Positions 1-9,173 are shown, counted from the first letter of the stretch. The stretch: 64,000 nt of DNA from an uncultured Mucilaginibacter sp. (GCA_903866915.1 CAIPPO010000080.1:26182-90181), one strand, 5' to 3'. The notes: a model not told the origin generated them from the sequence alone. Program-made: numbers and translations.

Positions 1-390
1 CTGATCGCCCAATTGAATCAGGATCAGTTGTAATTGCTTTGCTGCACCCGGCCCATAACTTAGGTCTTTACTGATGGTTACCAGTTTATTGATTACTGCT
101 TCCTGGTAATCTTTTGCCAGACCAGCAAAAGTATTAACATATTCAAAGTACTCGGAATGCAGCTGGCCCGAACCATTGGGTTCGAAAACGGCGTCAAACT
201 GTTGTTTATTGTCTGGAAACGACTTGATATAAGCCAATTGCTTTGGCTTCGAACCCGGATATATTTTAAGCTGCACATAGTTGGTTTTTAACTTTGCCGC
301 CTCAGGCGATAATTGCTGTGCTACTAAATGCTGAACATAGAAAACAAGGATAATAAGTAAGGCTATGAAGCTCTTTGCAATTCTTTTCAT
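1..390 (-). CDS. Secreted hypothetical protein, N-terminal part (runs off the window)
   Basis: The reading frame starts at the ATG at 388-390 (another in-frame ATG lies at 394-396) and stays open to the left edge, giving about 130 residues. The N-terminus MKRIAKSFIALLIILVFYV followed by QHLVAQQ is a clear Sec signal peptide, so the mature protein is exported. The visible mature part is soluble and has no motif I recognise. It is followed upstream, on the same strand, by the START-domain gene, but with a gap of about 80 bases. Function unknown; the stop codon lies outside the window. Confidence 0.7.
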   Translation of the reverse strand, partial: MKRIAKSFIALLIILVFYVQHLVAQQLSPEAAKLKTNYVQLKIYPGSKPKQLAYIKSFPDNKQQFDAVFEPNGSGQLHSEYFEYVNTFAGLAKDYQEAVINKLVTISKDLSYGPGAAKQLQLILIQLGDQ

Positions 391-473
391 AAACATGGAA
401 AAATCAGGTTATATCTTAACGACAAAATTATCGTTTGGTGGTAAATATATAAAAGATATTCTTTAGCGATATT

Positions 474-1121
474 TCAATTATCTGAGAGCAAAAGATCGTT
501 ATTTTTAAAGGCTGGTTTTTCCAGTTCGGAACGGAGATTTTTAAAGATCCTCAGTGGCGCATCCGTCGCAAAACTGTTGACAAGCCAGGAAGGTAGCGAA
601 CCTGCCGGATCGACATGTAAGGTATATTCAACCTGCACCTGGTTACTTCCTAAAGGTGTTATGACCCATTTTCCGACCGAATTGTTGATTCTTACGATGC
701 CGGCCATTTGCTGCATATAGCCTGACACCGCCGGACCATCGATCTCGACAACTTTGGTTTCCGGATTTTGCTTAGGCGTTAAGTGTGCCACAAAATCCCT
801 GTTTGCTGCAGGCCAGGGTAAATTTACTTCCGAATAATAGTACAGCTCGTTTGGTGACACCCTTTTGATCAATTTGCTCGAACGCAAACGGTAAACCCAT
901 TCTGTAGCGGCTTTAACATCCATAATAACAGCTCCTACCTGCATTGGCGTGGCGTTGAAAGATGCAATAACTTTTAAAGCCTTTATTTTGGAGCCCGGCA
1001 CTTCGCTTTCGTAAATGGTTACGCCATCTTTTTCGGTCTTTAATTGCCAATTGGTTTGCGCTCGGGCAGGTACCAATTTTAGCAGGAAAATTAATGCCAA
1101 TAAGTAAAATTTTGATTTCAT
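474..1121 (-). CDS. START / SRPBCC lipid-binding domain protein, secreted
   Basis: A 215-residue protein when started at the MKSKFYLLALIF methionine, which puts a signal peptide (hydrophobic core, then PARAQ) at the N-terminus; a start 10 codons further upstream at 1151 is possible but would place charged residues in front of the signal. After cleavage nearly the whole chain resembles a START-type domain: GVTIYESEVPGSKIKALKV, the VMDVKAATEWVYRL segment, a DFVAHLT strand and a long C-terminal helix starting near SLPSWLVN. START folds bind a lipid or other hydrophobic ligand in a closed cavity; the ligand here cannot be read from sequence. Neighbours give no functional hint. The family assignment is by pattern recognition and fairly safe; the role is not known. 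Confidence 0.8.
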   Translation of the reverse strand: MKSKFYLLALIFLLKLVPARAQTNWQLKTEKDGVTIYESEVPGSKIKALKVIASFNATPMQVGAVIMDVKAATEWVYRLRSSKLIKRVSPNELYYYSEVNLPWPAANRDFVAHLTPKQNPETKVVEIDGPAVSGYMQQMAGIVRINNSVGKWVITPLGSNQVQVEYTLHVDPAGSLPSWLVNSFATDAPLRIFKNLRSELEKPAFKNNDLLLSDN

Positions 1122-1333
1122 TTCTATCCTCTTTCTTTGCAAACGAGCCATCTACTACGTTTATGCCCCGGCAAATTAAGGCAGGAAAGGCCTGATTGCG
1201 TTTCATCCGAATGTCACGTCATTCAATCGATTGATTAATTGACAATTGTTTTACAAATGGGGGATGAAGATTCCCCTAAATAACACCGCAGCCCAAAACA
1301 AGGGTCGGGTATTAATTTTAAGATTTGTTAAAG

Positions 1334-2257
1334 CTAAAGTGCCAGCGTCCAGGAAAAACTAGCTGCAACTACTTCGTTTTTCGATTGACGAACATGCGTC
1401 AGGTAGGCCGCTGCTACCGGAGAGAGTTTTTTGTTTCTTAGCCAGATTAACCGCCACTGTGAAACAATAGGGAATCCTTCAATTGGGAGTATCTGAAGTT
1501 CTCCATTCTTAATTTCGTTTCGAATACCGATGAGTGGCATGATAGAATAACCCAGACCAGCTATTACTGCCTGTTTAACTGCCTCATTTGAAGTGAGTTC
1601 GATTTTTTTGTTTACGATGATTTTACTGCGGTCAAAAAAGCCTTCCATAATTGACCGTGTGGCCGAGCCCTGCTCCCTGTAGATCATGGGCAACTGTGAA
1701 AATATTTGCTTCTTATATTTTTCCATAGGCAAAATATGACTGCGGGCACCAACCAGGTACAACTTATTCTCCAGCAGTTTCTCTTCCTCGACATTCAATT
1801 TTTCCGGCAAAATGGAAACAAGTCCGAAATCAACCCGGTTTTCTTCAATGCTTTTAATCACGCCGGCTTTGTTGGTCACATCCATGGTAAGTTCTATCTG
1901 AGGATGCTGTTTCAGGAAGCCCGATAGAAAGTAAGGCATTACATATTTTCCGGTGGATACCACAGCGATCCGTAATCTACCTGAAAAAATACCTTTAAAA
2001 GCCGCCGTTTTGTAGTCGATCGCCTGCACCTGTTGCAAAATTTCTGTGGCTATAGCTGCAATCTCGTTACCGAACTCGGTAACATACAACTGCCTGCCCA
2101 CCACTTCGGTAAGCGGAATTTCGAATTGATCCTGGAAATTTTTCAGCTGTATAGAAACCCCTGGCTGAGTTAAAAACAGTTCGTTAGCTGCTTTGGTGAT
2201 ACTTTTTGTTTGCACAACTTTAACAAAAACCTGCAGCTGGTGTAAGGTGTAATTCAT
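1334..2257 (-). CDS. LysR-family transcriptional regulator (divergent from bicarbonate permease)
   Basis: 307 residues, normal LysR length. Residues 1-60 form the winged helix-turn-helix (LHQLQVFVKVVQTKSITKAA, then LFLTQPGVSIQLKNFQ), and residues about 90-295 form the two-lobed effector-binding domain (GRLRIAVVSTGKYVMPYFL near 93). The layout resembles the CbbR/CcmR branch that controls carbon-fixation or bicarbonate-uptake genes, and the gene is transcribed away from an SbtA-type bicarbonate permease with 100 bases between the start codons. A long inverted repeat lies in that gap and overlaps this gene's own start codon, which suggests autorepression together with control of the permease. 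Control of the permease is inferred from arrangement only. Confidence 0.9.
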   Translation of the reverse strand: MNYTLHQLQVFVKVVQTKSITKAANELFLTQPGVSIQLKNFQDQFEIPLTEVVGRQLYVTEFGNEIAAIATEILQQVQAIDYKTAAFKGIFSGRLRIAVVSTGKYVMPYFLSGFLKQHPQIELTMDVTNKAGVIKSIEENRVDFGLVSILPEKLNVEEEKLLENKLYLVGARSHILPMEKYKKQIFSQLPMIYREQGSATRSIMEGFFDRSKIIVNKKIELTSNEAVKQAVIAGLGYSIMPLIGIRNEIKNGELQILPIEGFPIVSQWRLIWLRNKKLSPVAAAYLTHVRQSKNEVVAASFSWTLAL

Positions 2258-2302
2258 AAATTTTATTTATACCAAACATAATAAATATAAATAAAAATTT
2301 AT
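2256..2302. promoter_or_regulatory. Inverted repeat between LysR gene and sbtA, probable LysR operator
   Basis: Left arm ataaattttatttata (2256-2271) and right arm tataaataaaaatttat (2286-2302) are reverse complements apart from one extra A; 14 bases separate them. The left arm touches the LysR start codon and the right arm ends 14 bases upstream of the -7 box of the permease promoter. This is where an autoregulating LysR protein would be expected to bind. The DNA is very AT-rich, so some symmetry could arise by chance. Confidence 0.55.
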
Positions 2303-2315
2303 ATTCTTTTAGCGA

Positions 2316-2323
2316 TAGTTTTG
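2316..2323 (+). promoter_or_regulatory. Promoter -7 box (TAGTTTTG) for sbtA
   Basis: A perfect match to the Bacteroidota -7 consensus TAnnTTTG, 34 bases upstream of the permease start codon. No good TTG -33 box is visible at the normal distance; the inverted repeat lies close to that position instead, which would fit activator-dependent transcription. Confidence 0.5.
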
Positions 2324-2357
2324 CGACTGTTCAATAACCTCTAAATAATTTAAACAG

Positions 2358-3320
2358 ATGACAGCAAAACTACTACTAGACAATTTAACCAACCCTGCAT
2401 TACTATTTTTCTTTCTTGGGATATTATCCGTCAGGGTAAAAAGCGATTTGGAAATACCTTCCGATGCATCAAAATTCATCTCCCTTTACCTGTTGTTTTC
2501 AATCGGGTTTAAAGGTGGACAGGAGCTTGCTAAAAACCACCTTTCGGCCGAAATCACTTATTCGATTCTGTTTGGTGTAGCCATCGCCGTGCTCATACCT
2601 TTTTATACTTTCTTCATTTTAAAAAGGCGACTTAGCATTGAAGATTCGGGTGCTATTGCGGCAGCATATGGTTCGGTAAGTGCGGTTACTTTTGTAACTG
2701 CGGGCGTTTTTTTAGAAAATCAGCACATCAATTACGGCGGCCATATGGTAGCTATTATGGCTTTGATGGAAGCACCAGCTATTATTGTTGGGGTGTTATT
2801 GATACGCTATTTTAACAACCAGAACACTAAAACGCCGATCAAACAAATCGTTTTTCATTCATTTAGTAATGGCAGTGTGCTGCTTATCCTGGGAAGCCTT
2901 GTGATCGGGTATTTCGCAACCGAAAAACAGGCTTTGGATATTAAACCGTTTACAACCGACATCTACAAAGGATTCCTGGCTATATTTCTGCTGGATATGG
3001 GTATAACTTCGGGCAGGAAACTGGATGGCTTACTGAAAGCCGGTTGGTTCCCAATCCTGTTCGCCCTGATTATACCCCTTATCAATGGCAGCGTGGTGGC
3101 TGTATTAAGCGGATCAATAACCCAGGATACCGGCAACCGGTTCATTCTATCTATTCTAGCCGCCAGCGCTTCCTATATTGCTGTACCGGCAGCTATGAAG
3201 ATAGCGGTACCAAAAGCCAACCCTGGCTTATTTCTGCCTATGGCACTGGCCATTACCTTTCCATTTAATATTACACTGGGTATGCCGGTTTACATGGCCA
3301 TTATTCAGCATTTCAGATAA
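2358..3320 (+). CDS. sbtA: Sodium-dependent bicarbonate permease, SbtA family
   Basis: 320 residues with about ten hydrophobic segments arranged as two inverted halves, as in the SbtA family. Recognisable family segments are the start LLLDNLTNPALLFFFLGIL, the SDLEIPSDASKFISLYLLFS stretch, GFKGGQEL near 53, the AAAYGSVSAVTFVTA crossover near 101, and the second-half counterpart ILAASASYIAVPAAMKIAVP near 267. SbtA proteins import bicarbonate with sodium across the inner membrane; in cyanobacteria they feed carbon concentration and are gated by the PII-like SbtB. No SbtB-like gene follows here. In a heterotroph the imported bicarbonate would more plausibly serve carboxylases or pH balance, which is inference. 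The LysR gene is divergent, and a small conserved-looking gene follows 45 bases downstream. Confidence 0.88.
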   Translation: MTAKLLLDNLTNPALLFFFLGILSVRVKSDLEIPSDASKFISLYLLFSIGFKGGQELAKNHLSAEITYSILFGVAIAVLIPFYTFFILKRRLSIEDSGAIAAAYGSVSAVTFVTAGVFLENQHINYGGHMVAIMALMEAPAIIVGVLLIRYFNNQNTKTPIKQIVFHSFSNGSVLLILGSLVIGYFATEKQALDIKPFTTDIYKGFLAIFLLDMGITSGRKLDGLLKAGWFPILFALIIPLINGSVVAVLSGSITQDTGNRFILSILAASASYIAVPAAMKIAVPKANPGLFLPMALAITFPFNITLGMPVYMAIIQHFR

Positions 3321-3365
3321 TACAAATCCAACATATCGCAGCTAACATACTATATAGAAAAAGAC

Positions 3366-3647
3366 ATGAAGGATAGCAAAACATTCAAATTGATTGAAGG
3401 CGTATTTAATACCGGGGATGCGCTATCACTGGTGCTTAACTTTTATAACGAAAAGATCATGTACCACAACCGGGAATTACTGGCATTGAAACTAAAGCAC
3501 GACAAAAGCACAGCGCCGGTGGAAGCAAAACTCGAATCGCTTCAAACCGAGCGGGATCGCTTTGTTGAATACCTGCGATCTTTTGCAGGGGAGCAAACTT
3601 TGTTTGAACTAAAAAGTTCAATTCAGATCGGTCCGATGAGCAGCTGA
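3366..3647 (+). CDS. Small hypothetical protein downstream of sbtA
   Basis: 93 residues, soluble, no signal peptide. It begins KDSKTFKLIEGVFNTGDALS and has a charged helical middle (EAKLESLQTERDRFVEYL) that could form a short coiled coil. The pattern 'FKLIEG.F...A...L...Y..KI.YH.R' resembles a family of small uncharacterised Bacteroidota proteins I recall. It starts 45 bases after the permease stop, so co-transcription is likely. It is not a PII-fold SbtB by sequence. Function unknown. Confidence 0.65.
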   Translation: MKDSKTFKLIEGVFNTGDALSLVLNFYNEKIMYHNRELLALKLKHDKSTAPVEAKLESLQTERDRFVEYLRSFAGEQTLFELKSSIQIGPMSS

Positions 3648-3724
3648 CCATTTTAATAATAGTTCGTTATGCTATCGCTGTCAGGGTGTTTTTTGCTATT
3701 TTTATAAAACGTAAAATCGCAAAA

Positions 3725-6178
3725 ATGCCAAAGAAAATAAAACTAGTCTTTTGCCTGCTTTTTATAGGCTCCTTGTCTTTTGCCCAGGAAAAAAGGATCG
3801 CCGATGGGATCAGTAAAAAGACTTTTGATCCTTCAACTTTGCTATGGTATGATTCACCTGCAAAAAAATGGGAAGAAGCATTGCCTGTAGGCAACGGCAG
3901 ACTTGGAGCAATGGTGTTTGGCAAGAATGGTGAGGAAAGGATTCAGTTAAATGAAGATACCTATTGGACCGGCGGCCCCTATTCAACCGTAGTGAAGGGC
4001 GGTTACAAAGTATTGCCTAAAATACAGAAGCTGGTTTTCCAGGGCAAATATCTGGAAGCTCACAATTTATTTGGCAGAAATTTAATGGGTTATCCGGTTG
4101 AGCAGCAAAAATACCAAAGCCTGGGAAATTTGGTATTTTTTATGCACGATGAAGATTCAGTTACAAACTATAAACGATGGCTCGACCTGGAAACCGGTAT
4201 CACCGGCGTATCCTACCGGTCAAAAGGTGTCACTTATACTAGGGATGTATTTGCCTCTGCTCCCGACCAGGTAATCGTTGTCCGGATAACAGCGGATAAG
4301 CCAGGCAGTATTTCTTTAACCGTAAATCTGCGGGGAGAACGCAATCAAACGCATTCAAATTATGCGACTGATTATTTCAAAATGGACCCTGATGGTCAAA
4401 ATGGCCTGAAGCTGACTGGCAAATCGGCCGACTACATGGGCGTCAAAGGCCGGTTGAGGTATGACGCACGCGTCAAAGCAGTTCCCGTGGGCGGTTCTGT
4501 AAAAACAGATGGCGTTGACTTGATTGTTGACCATGCAGATGCAGTCACCTTGTATTTCACTGCTGCGACAAACTTTGTTAATTATAAAAATGTGTCAGCT
4601 AATGAACACGCCCGGGTACTGGCTTACTTTAATAAAATAAAAGACAAAAAATACGGATCTATCCGTAGCCGGGCTATCGCCGACTACAAAAAATACTTTG
4701 ACCGGGTCGCTCTTAAGCTTGATACTACAACAAATTCATTTCTGCCGACAGATATCAGAAAGCAAAAAATACAGGACCATGACGACCCGTCATTAGCCGC
4801 GCTCAGCTATAACTTTGGGCGATACCTGATGATCGGCTCATCAAGACCAGGTACACAGCCGGCCAACCTGCAGGGAATATGGAACCAGGATATGAACCCT
4901 GCCTGGGATTCAAAATACACCACCAATATTAATACGGAGATGAATTACTGGCCAGCGGAATCGGGCAATCTTTCGGAGTGTGCCGAACCGCTGTTCCAAA
5001 TGATCAAAGAATTGCAGGACCAGGGGAGCCAGGTTGCCAGGGAACACTACGGTGCAAGGGGCTGGGTTTTTCATCAAAATACAGATATCTGGAGGGTAGC
5101 TGCTCCGATGGATGGGCCTACCTGGGGTACATTTACCGTAGGCGGCGCATGGCTTTGCACACACCTTTGGGAACACTACCAGTACAACATGGATAAAACG
5201 TTTCTTAAGGAAGCCTACCCAGTAATGAAAGGCTCGGTACAATTCTTTATAGACTTTTTAGTTAAACACCCCAATGGTAAATGGCTGGTCACCAATCCCT
5301 CAACTTCGCCGGAAAATTTTCCTGATGGCGGCGGCAACAAGCCTTATTTTGACGAGGTAACAGCAGGGTACCGGGAGGGAACAACGATATGTGCCGGATC
5401 ATCGATCGACATGGAGATCCTTCACGATCTTTTCGGCTATTTTATCGAGGCATCACATATTTTAGGGATACATAGTCCTTTTATCGAACAAGTGAAATCG
5501 GCAAGGTTAAAACTGGTGCCGCCACAAATTGGCTCAGATGGCTCCTTACAAGAATGGACCGACGATTGGAAATCGCTTGAAAAAAATCACCGGCATTTTT
5601 CTCACCTGTATGGGTTATACCCCGGGAAGGTATTGTACGAAGAAAGAACACCCGAATTGATCGAAGCCTATAAAAAGGTATTGAACGAACGGGGTGATGG
5701 CGCAATGGGATTTTCACGTGCCTGGAAAATGGCACTTTGGGCCAGATTAAACGATGGAAACCGTTCTTATAAAATTTACAAAGGGTATCTGAAAGATCAG
5801 TGCTGTCCGTCGCTTTTTGCGCTTTGCGGAAGCGCTTTACAGGTAGATGGTTCTTTGGGTCTGAGCGCCGCAATTACAGAAATGCTGATACAGTCGCAGG
5901 ATAAGTTTATCAGGCTATTGCCCGCATTACCGGATGCCTGGGCCAACGGCTCGTTCAAAGGGGTGTGCACCCGGGGGGCATTTGAGTTTAACTATTCATG
6001 GCATGATAAAAAAATCACTTCGTTACAGCTCTTATCAAAAGCCGGGAAAGTTTGCCGGATAGCATACCAGCCGGGTGCAAAAATCATTGCAAATGGAATA
6101 CCGGTTTCACACAAGGAACTGCCCGGTGGCATAATTGAATTTAATACAGTAAAAGGTCAAACCTATATTATCGATTAA
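3725..6178 (+). CDS. Glycoside hydrolase family 95 alpha-L-fucosidase, secreted
   Basis: 817 residues from the ATG at 3725, chosen because it starts a clean signal peptide (PKKIKLVFCLLFIGSLSFAQ); an in-frame start 13 codons upstream would bury it. GH95 enzymes are inverting alpha-1,2-L-fucosidases (or, in some members, galactosidases). Family hallmarks visible: the N-terminal WYDSPAKKWEEALPVGNGRL block with GAMVFG, RIQLNEDTYWTGGP, the (alpha/alpha)6 barrel segments NLQGIWN, TTNINTEMNYWPAE carrying the paired catalytic Asn residues, NPSTSPEN carrying the catalytic Glu, and HRHFSHLYGLYPG. Length fits the family. It likely acts in the periplasm or on the surface to release fucose from plant or host glycans. 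The GH29 enzyme 1.7 kb away suggests a small fucose-release locus, although no SusC/D pair or fucose catabolic genes are present. Confidence 0.93.
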   Translation: MPKKIKLVFCLLFIGSLSFAQEKRIADGISKKTFDPSTLLWYDSPAKKWEEALPVGNGRLGAMVFGKNGEERIQLNEDTYWTGGPYSTVVKGGYKVLPKIQKLVFQGKYLEAHNLFGRNLMGYPVEQQKYQSLGNLVFFMHDEDSVTNYKRWLDLETGITGVSYRSKGVTYTRDVFASAPDQVIVVRITADKPGSISLTVNLRGERNQTHSNYATDYFKMDPDGQNGLKLTGKSADYMGVKGRLRYDARVKAVPVGGSVKTDGVDLIVDHADAVTLYFTAATNFVNYKNVSANEHARVLAYFNKIKDKKYGSIRSRAIADYKKYFDRVALKLDTTTNSFLPTDIRKQKIQDHDDPSLAALSYNFGRYLMIGSSRPGTQPANLQGIWNQDMNPAWDSKYTTNINTEMNYWPAESGNLSECAEPLFQMIKELQDQGSQVAREHYGARGWVFHQNTDIWRVAAPMDGPTWGTFTVGGAWLCTHLWEHYQYNMDKTFLKEAYPVMKGSVQFFIDFLVKHPNGKWLVTNPSTSPENFPDGGGNKPYFDEVTAGYREGTTICAGSSIDMEILHDLFGYFIEASHILGIHSPFIEQVKSARLKLVPPQIGSDGSLQEWTDDWKSLEKNHRHFSHLYGLYPGKVLYEERTPELIEAYKKVLNERGDGAMGFSRAWKMALWARLNDGNRSYKIYKGYLKDQCCPSLFALCGSALQVDGSLGLSAAITEMLIQSQDKFIRLLPALPDAWANGSFKGVCTRGAFEFNYSWHDKKITSLQLLSKAGKVCRIAYQPGAKIIANGIPVSHKELPGGIIEFNTVKGQTYIID

Positions 6179-6220
6179 TGGGAATATAATTCATTAAATT
6201 CACCTTAAAATATCATTTTC

Positions 6221-7801
6221 ATGAGCAACTTTCCCAGTATTTTTAATGATGTGATAGGACCCGTGATGCGGGGGCCTTCTAGTTCGCATTGTGCAGCTGC
6301 TCTTCGGATAGGGCGTTTATCACGAGACCTGATGGATGGGCAGCTGAATGATATTTTGATCGAATTTGATCCGAACGGTTCATTGGCGACGACGCATAAA
6401 AGCCAGGGGTCTGATATGGGACTGTTTGGCGGTTTTCTGGGCTGGGAAGCAGACGACGACCGGCTTCCTGACTCCGAGAAATTTTTGGCTACGGCTGGTA
6501 TCAATTTTTCTATCGTGATCAAAGATATAGCAGCAGACCACCCGAATACTTACAAATTGACCTTAACCAATTCATTTGGAACCAGGCAACTCACGGCCAT
6601 TTCAACCGGCGGAGGTATGATAGAAGTAATTAGTATCGATGGGAATGAGGTTACGATGGCCGGCGATTATGTTGAAACATTAATCTATTGCCGTTCGGCA
6701 CAGGAAACAATCATATCCTACCTAAATAATACGATAGTTTTCGATGAAATAGTATATCATGGCAAGGGAAAGCCATTTATTGAAATAAAATCCCAGCACG
6801 TACCAAATGAGCATATTCGCAAAGAATTGCTCGCCATGAACGAGGTTGAAACTGTTAAAATTTTAAAGCCTGTGTTGCCCGTCATGGCCCGAAAAAATCT
6901 AAGCGTACCCTTTATCACTTGTAATGAAATGATGAGTTACAATGAAGGAAAAGATAAAGCACTTTGGGAATTAGCGATGGATTATGAAAGCATGCGGGGC
7001 AATATCTCAACTACCGAAGTTTATGAGAAAATGCGCCATATTGTAAAGATCATGGCCAATGCCATAGATAGTGGCCTTAAGGGCACGAAGTATGACGATA
7101 GGATATTGGGCAGCCAGTCGCCCATGTACCAGGAGCAAATGACGGCAAACAAGTTAATTGGCGGAACGGCTATAAACCGGGTCATCTTGTATGTGTCAGC
7201 AATCATGGAGGTTAAAAGCTCCATGGGTGTCATTGTTGCGGCACCTACTGCTGGCTCCTGCGGTGCTTTGCCGGGTGCTATATTTGGTATCGCTCATACC
7301 CTGAACCTACCCGAAGATGAAATTGTCAAAGCGATGCTTGCTGCCGGGCTGATCGGTGTTTTTATTGCGGCACATGCCACATTTGCAGCCGAGGTGGGCG
7401 GATGTATGGCTGAAACCGGTTCAGGTGGAGGGATGGCCGCAGCAGCACTTGTTGGTATGCATGGCGGAACGCTGGTTCAAGCGATATCAGCTGCCTCTAT
7501 TTCATTACAAAATTCATTGGGCATCATTTGCGACCCTATTGGCAACCGGGTTGAAGCACCCTGCCTTGGCCGGAATGTGATGGCAGCAACCAATGCTGTT
7601 TCCTGCGCAAATATGGCTTTATCCAACTACGAACATCTGATCCCGCTGGACGAAGTGATCGAAACAATGAAAGCTGTGGGCGATCAGATCCATTATACGC
7701 TCAGATGTACCAACCTTGGCGGCTTATCAACGACCAACGCAGCTAAAAAAATCGAAGCATTGCTGGAGGAAAAAACCGGCAGTATGTTTAAGAGCTGCTG
7801 A
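6221..7801 (+). CDS. sdaA: L-serine dehydratase, one-chain iron-sulfur type
   Basis: 526 residues, cytoplasmic. It converts L-serine to pyruvate and ammonia with a [4Fe-4S] cluster. The N-terminal beta-type domain carries the VIGPVMRGPSSSHCAA motif (residues about 11-26); the C-terminal alpha domain begins near residue 225. Cluster ligands by position are Cys395 (GGCMAETG), Cys437 (CDPIGN) and Cys448 (PCLGRN); these 42- and 11-residue spacings match the three ligands I recall from the Legionella enzyme. The last residue of the chain is also Cys (526), matching the 'tail-in-mouth' C-terminal cysteine described for that enzyme. It stands 42 bases after the GH95 gene and converges on the GH29 gene; a metabolic link to fucose is not evident. 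Confidence 0.93.
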   Translation: MSNFPSIFNDVIGPVMRGPSSSHCAAALRIGRLSRDLMDGQLNDILIEFDPNGSLATTHKSQGSDMGLFGGFLGWEADDDRLPDSEKFLATAGINFSIVIKDIAADHPNTYKLTLTNSFGTRQLTAISTGGGMIEVISIDGNEVTMAGDYVETLIYCRSAQETIISYLNNTIVFDEIVYHGKGKPFIEIKSQHVPNEHIRKELLAMNEVETVKILKPVLPVMARKNLSVPFITCNEMMSYNEGKDKALWELAMDYESMRGNISTTEVYEKMRHIVKIMANAIDSGLKGTKYDDRILGSQSPMYQEQMTANKLIGGTAINRVILYVSAIMEVKSSMGVIVAAPTAGSCGALPGAIFGIAHTLNLPEDEIVKAMLAAGLIGVFIAAHATFAAEVGGCMAETGSGGGMAAAALVGMHGGTLVQAISAASISLQNSLGIICDPIGNRVEAPCLGRNVMAATNAVSCANMALSNYEHLIPLDEVIETMKAVGDQIHYTLRCTNLGGLSTTNAAKKIEALLEEKTGSMFKSC

Positions 7802-7835
7802 TTATAACGAGATTATATCGGGACTGGGCTTGCTT

Positions 7836-9173
7836 TTATAATCCGCCTTTACCATTATATAATTTGATCGGACCATCCAGCCTAACTTTAAGGACAGTTA
7901 CGTATTTATCCTGAACGCCTTTAGGAACTTCGATATAAACCAGGCCGGGTACTTTGCTCCAGGAAATTTTGCCTACAATTTTATAATTTAAATTCGTCCC
8001 GGAACCGAGCACGGTAACATCTTTTATATTGTTCAGCAATCCTTTTAGGGTAACGTTGCCGCTGATATCGCCCTGTAAAAACAGATATAATATCCCACCA
8101 TCCTTAGTAAGTGTGGTAGGACCATAAAAATGGCCCTGAGGGATACCCGCCACGGTATTAAATATAGCTTCCCCATTCTTTTGGTTCCAGGCGCCAAGTT
8201 CTTTAAGTACATAAACATCCTCATCAGGTATTGTACCGTCGGCTCTTGGCCCGATATCCAATAACAGGTTCCCCCCATTTGCCACTACATCGGTAAAAAT
8301 AGTGATGACCTCATAAGGGGATTTCCATTGCATATCGTCAGGATGGTACCCCCAGTTATTATTGATAGTCATACAAAGCTCCCACCAGGCAAATGAGGGA
8401 CGCGAAACCGGGAAATTCTGCTCGGGCGTCTGGTAGTCGCCATAACCCTGCAGCCTGCCGTTGATGATCGCATTTTGATTTCCTTTTAAGATCAGGTCGC
8501 GGACTTTCGAGGCCTCCCATTCTTCTGCGCTATGTTCCCAATCGCCATCAAACCACCAAAGATCGGGTTTGAACTTTTGGCCGATCTCGACGATCTGCGA
8601 TTGAAAAAACGTACGGAATTGATGCCACCGGCCGTAATCGTCGGCAAGTTTATACCGCGAACTGTCTTTCGTAAAACCAGTATAATTTTTATTTGACCAG
8701 TCGAGCAGCGAAAAATAGGCGCCAACTTTAATATTTCTTTTCCGCAAGGCATCAAAAAGTGGTGCGATAAGGTCTTGCCGCGCAGGTGTTGACTTTACAA
8801 TATTCAGGCTATCAACTTTTGAATCATACATGGTAACACCATCATGATGTTTGGTGGTGACAACCGCGTAACGGGCGCCGCTTTGGGCAATAAGGTCGGC
8901 CCAATATTTGGGGTCGTATTTCTTTAGTGTGAACCCTTTCAACTGCTTCATATAGTCCTGGTAGCTTATCTTTTTGTTATAAAAGCTCCATGATTCGTCA
9001 ATCCCGTTAACAGCATAGATACCTTCATGAATAAAAATACCCAGCTTGGCATCGGCAAACCATTGCATCTTATTTTTGAAAGCAACCGAATCAGCAATTG
9101 AAAGCTGGGCATTCGCCAGCGATATCAAATGGATTAAAATTATTGTAAGCAGCAATTTTATTTTCATACCCAA
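7836..9173 (-). CDS. Glycoside hydrolase family 29 alpha-L-fucosidase, secreted
   Basis: 445 residues with a signal peptide (MKIKLLLTIILIHLISLANA; the start could also be two codons later than the one given). GH29 enzymes are retaining alpha-L-fucosidases. The barrel signature FADAKLGIFIHEGIYAV near residue 38, TTKHHDG near 108 and PDLWWFDGDWEHS with the probable nucleophile Asp209 are all present, and FDVVANGGNLLLDIGPRADG-type sequence (near 290-305) closes the catalytic domain; a beta-sandwich C-terminal domain follows from about 345. Length is normal. It converges with the serine dehydratase gene (34 bases between stops). With the GH95 enzyme it could act on different fucosyl linkages of the same glycan. 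Confidence 0.93.
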   Translation of the reverse strand: MGMKIKLLLTIILIHLISLANAQLSIADSVAFKNKMQWFADAKLGIFIHEGIYAVNGIDESWSFYNKKISYQDYMKQLKGFTLKKYDPKYWADLIAQSGARYAVVTTKHHDGVTMYDSKVDSLNIVKSTPARQDLIAPLFDALRKRNIKVGAYFSLLDWSNKNYTGFTKDSSRYKLADDYGRWHQFRTFFQSQIVEIGQKFKPDLWWFDGDWEHSAEEWEASKVRDLILKGNQNAIINGRLQGYGDYQTPEQNFPVSRPSFAWWELCMTINNNWGYHPDDMQWKSPYEVITIFTDVVANGGNLLLDIGPRADGTIPDEDVYVLKELGAWNQKNGEAIFNTVAGIPQGHFYGPTTLTKDGGILYLFLQGDISGNVTLKGLLNNIKDVTVLGSGTNLNYKIVGKISWSKVPGLVYIEVPKGVQDKYVTVLKVRLDGPIKLYNGKGGL

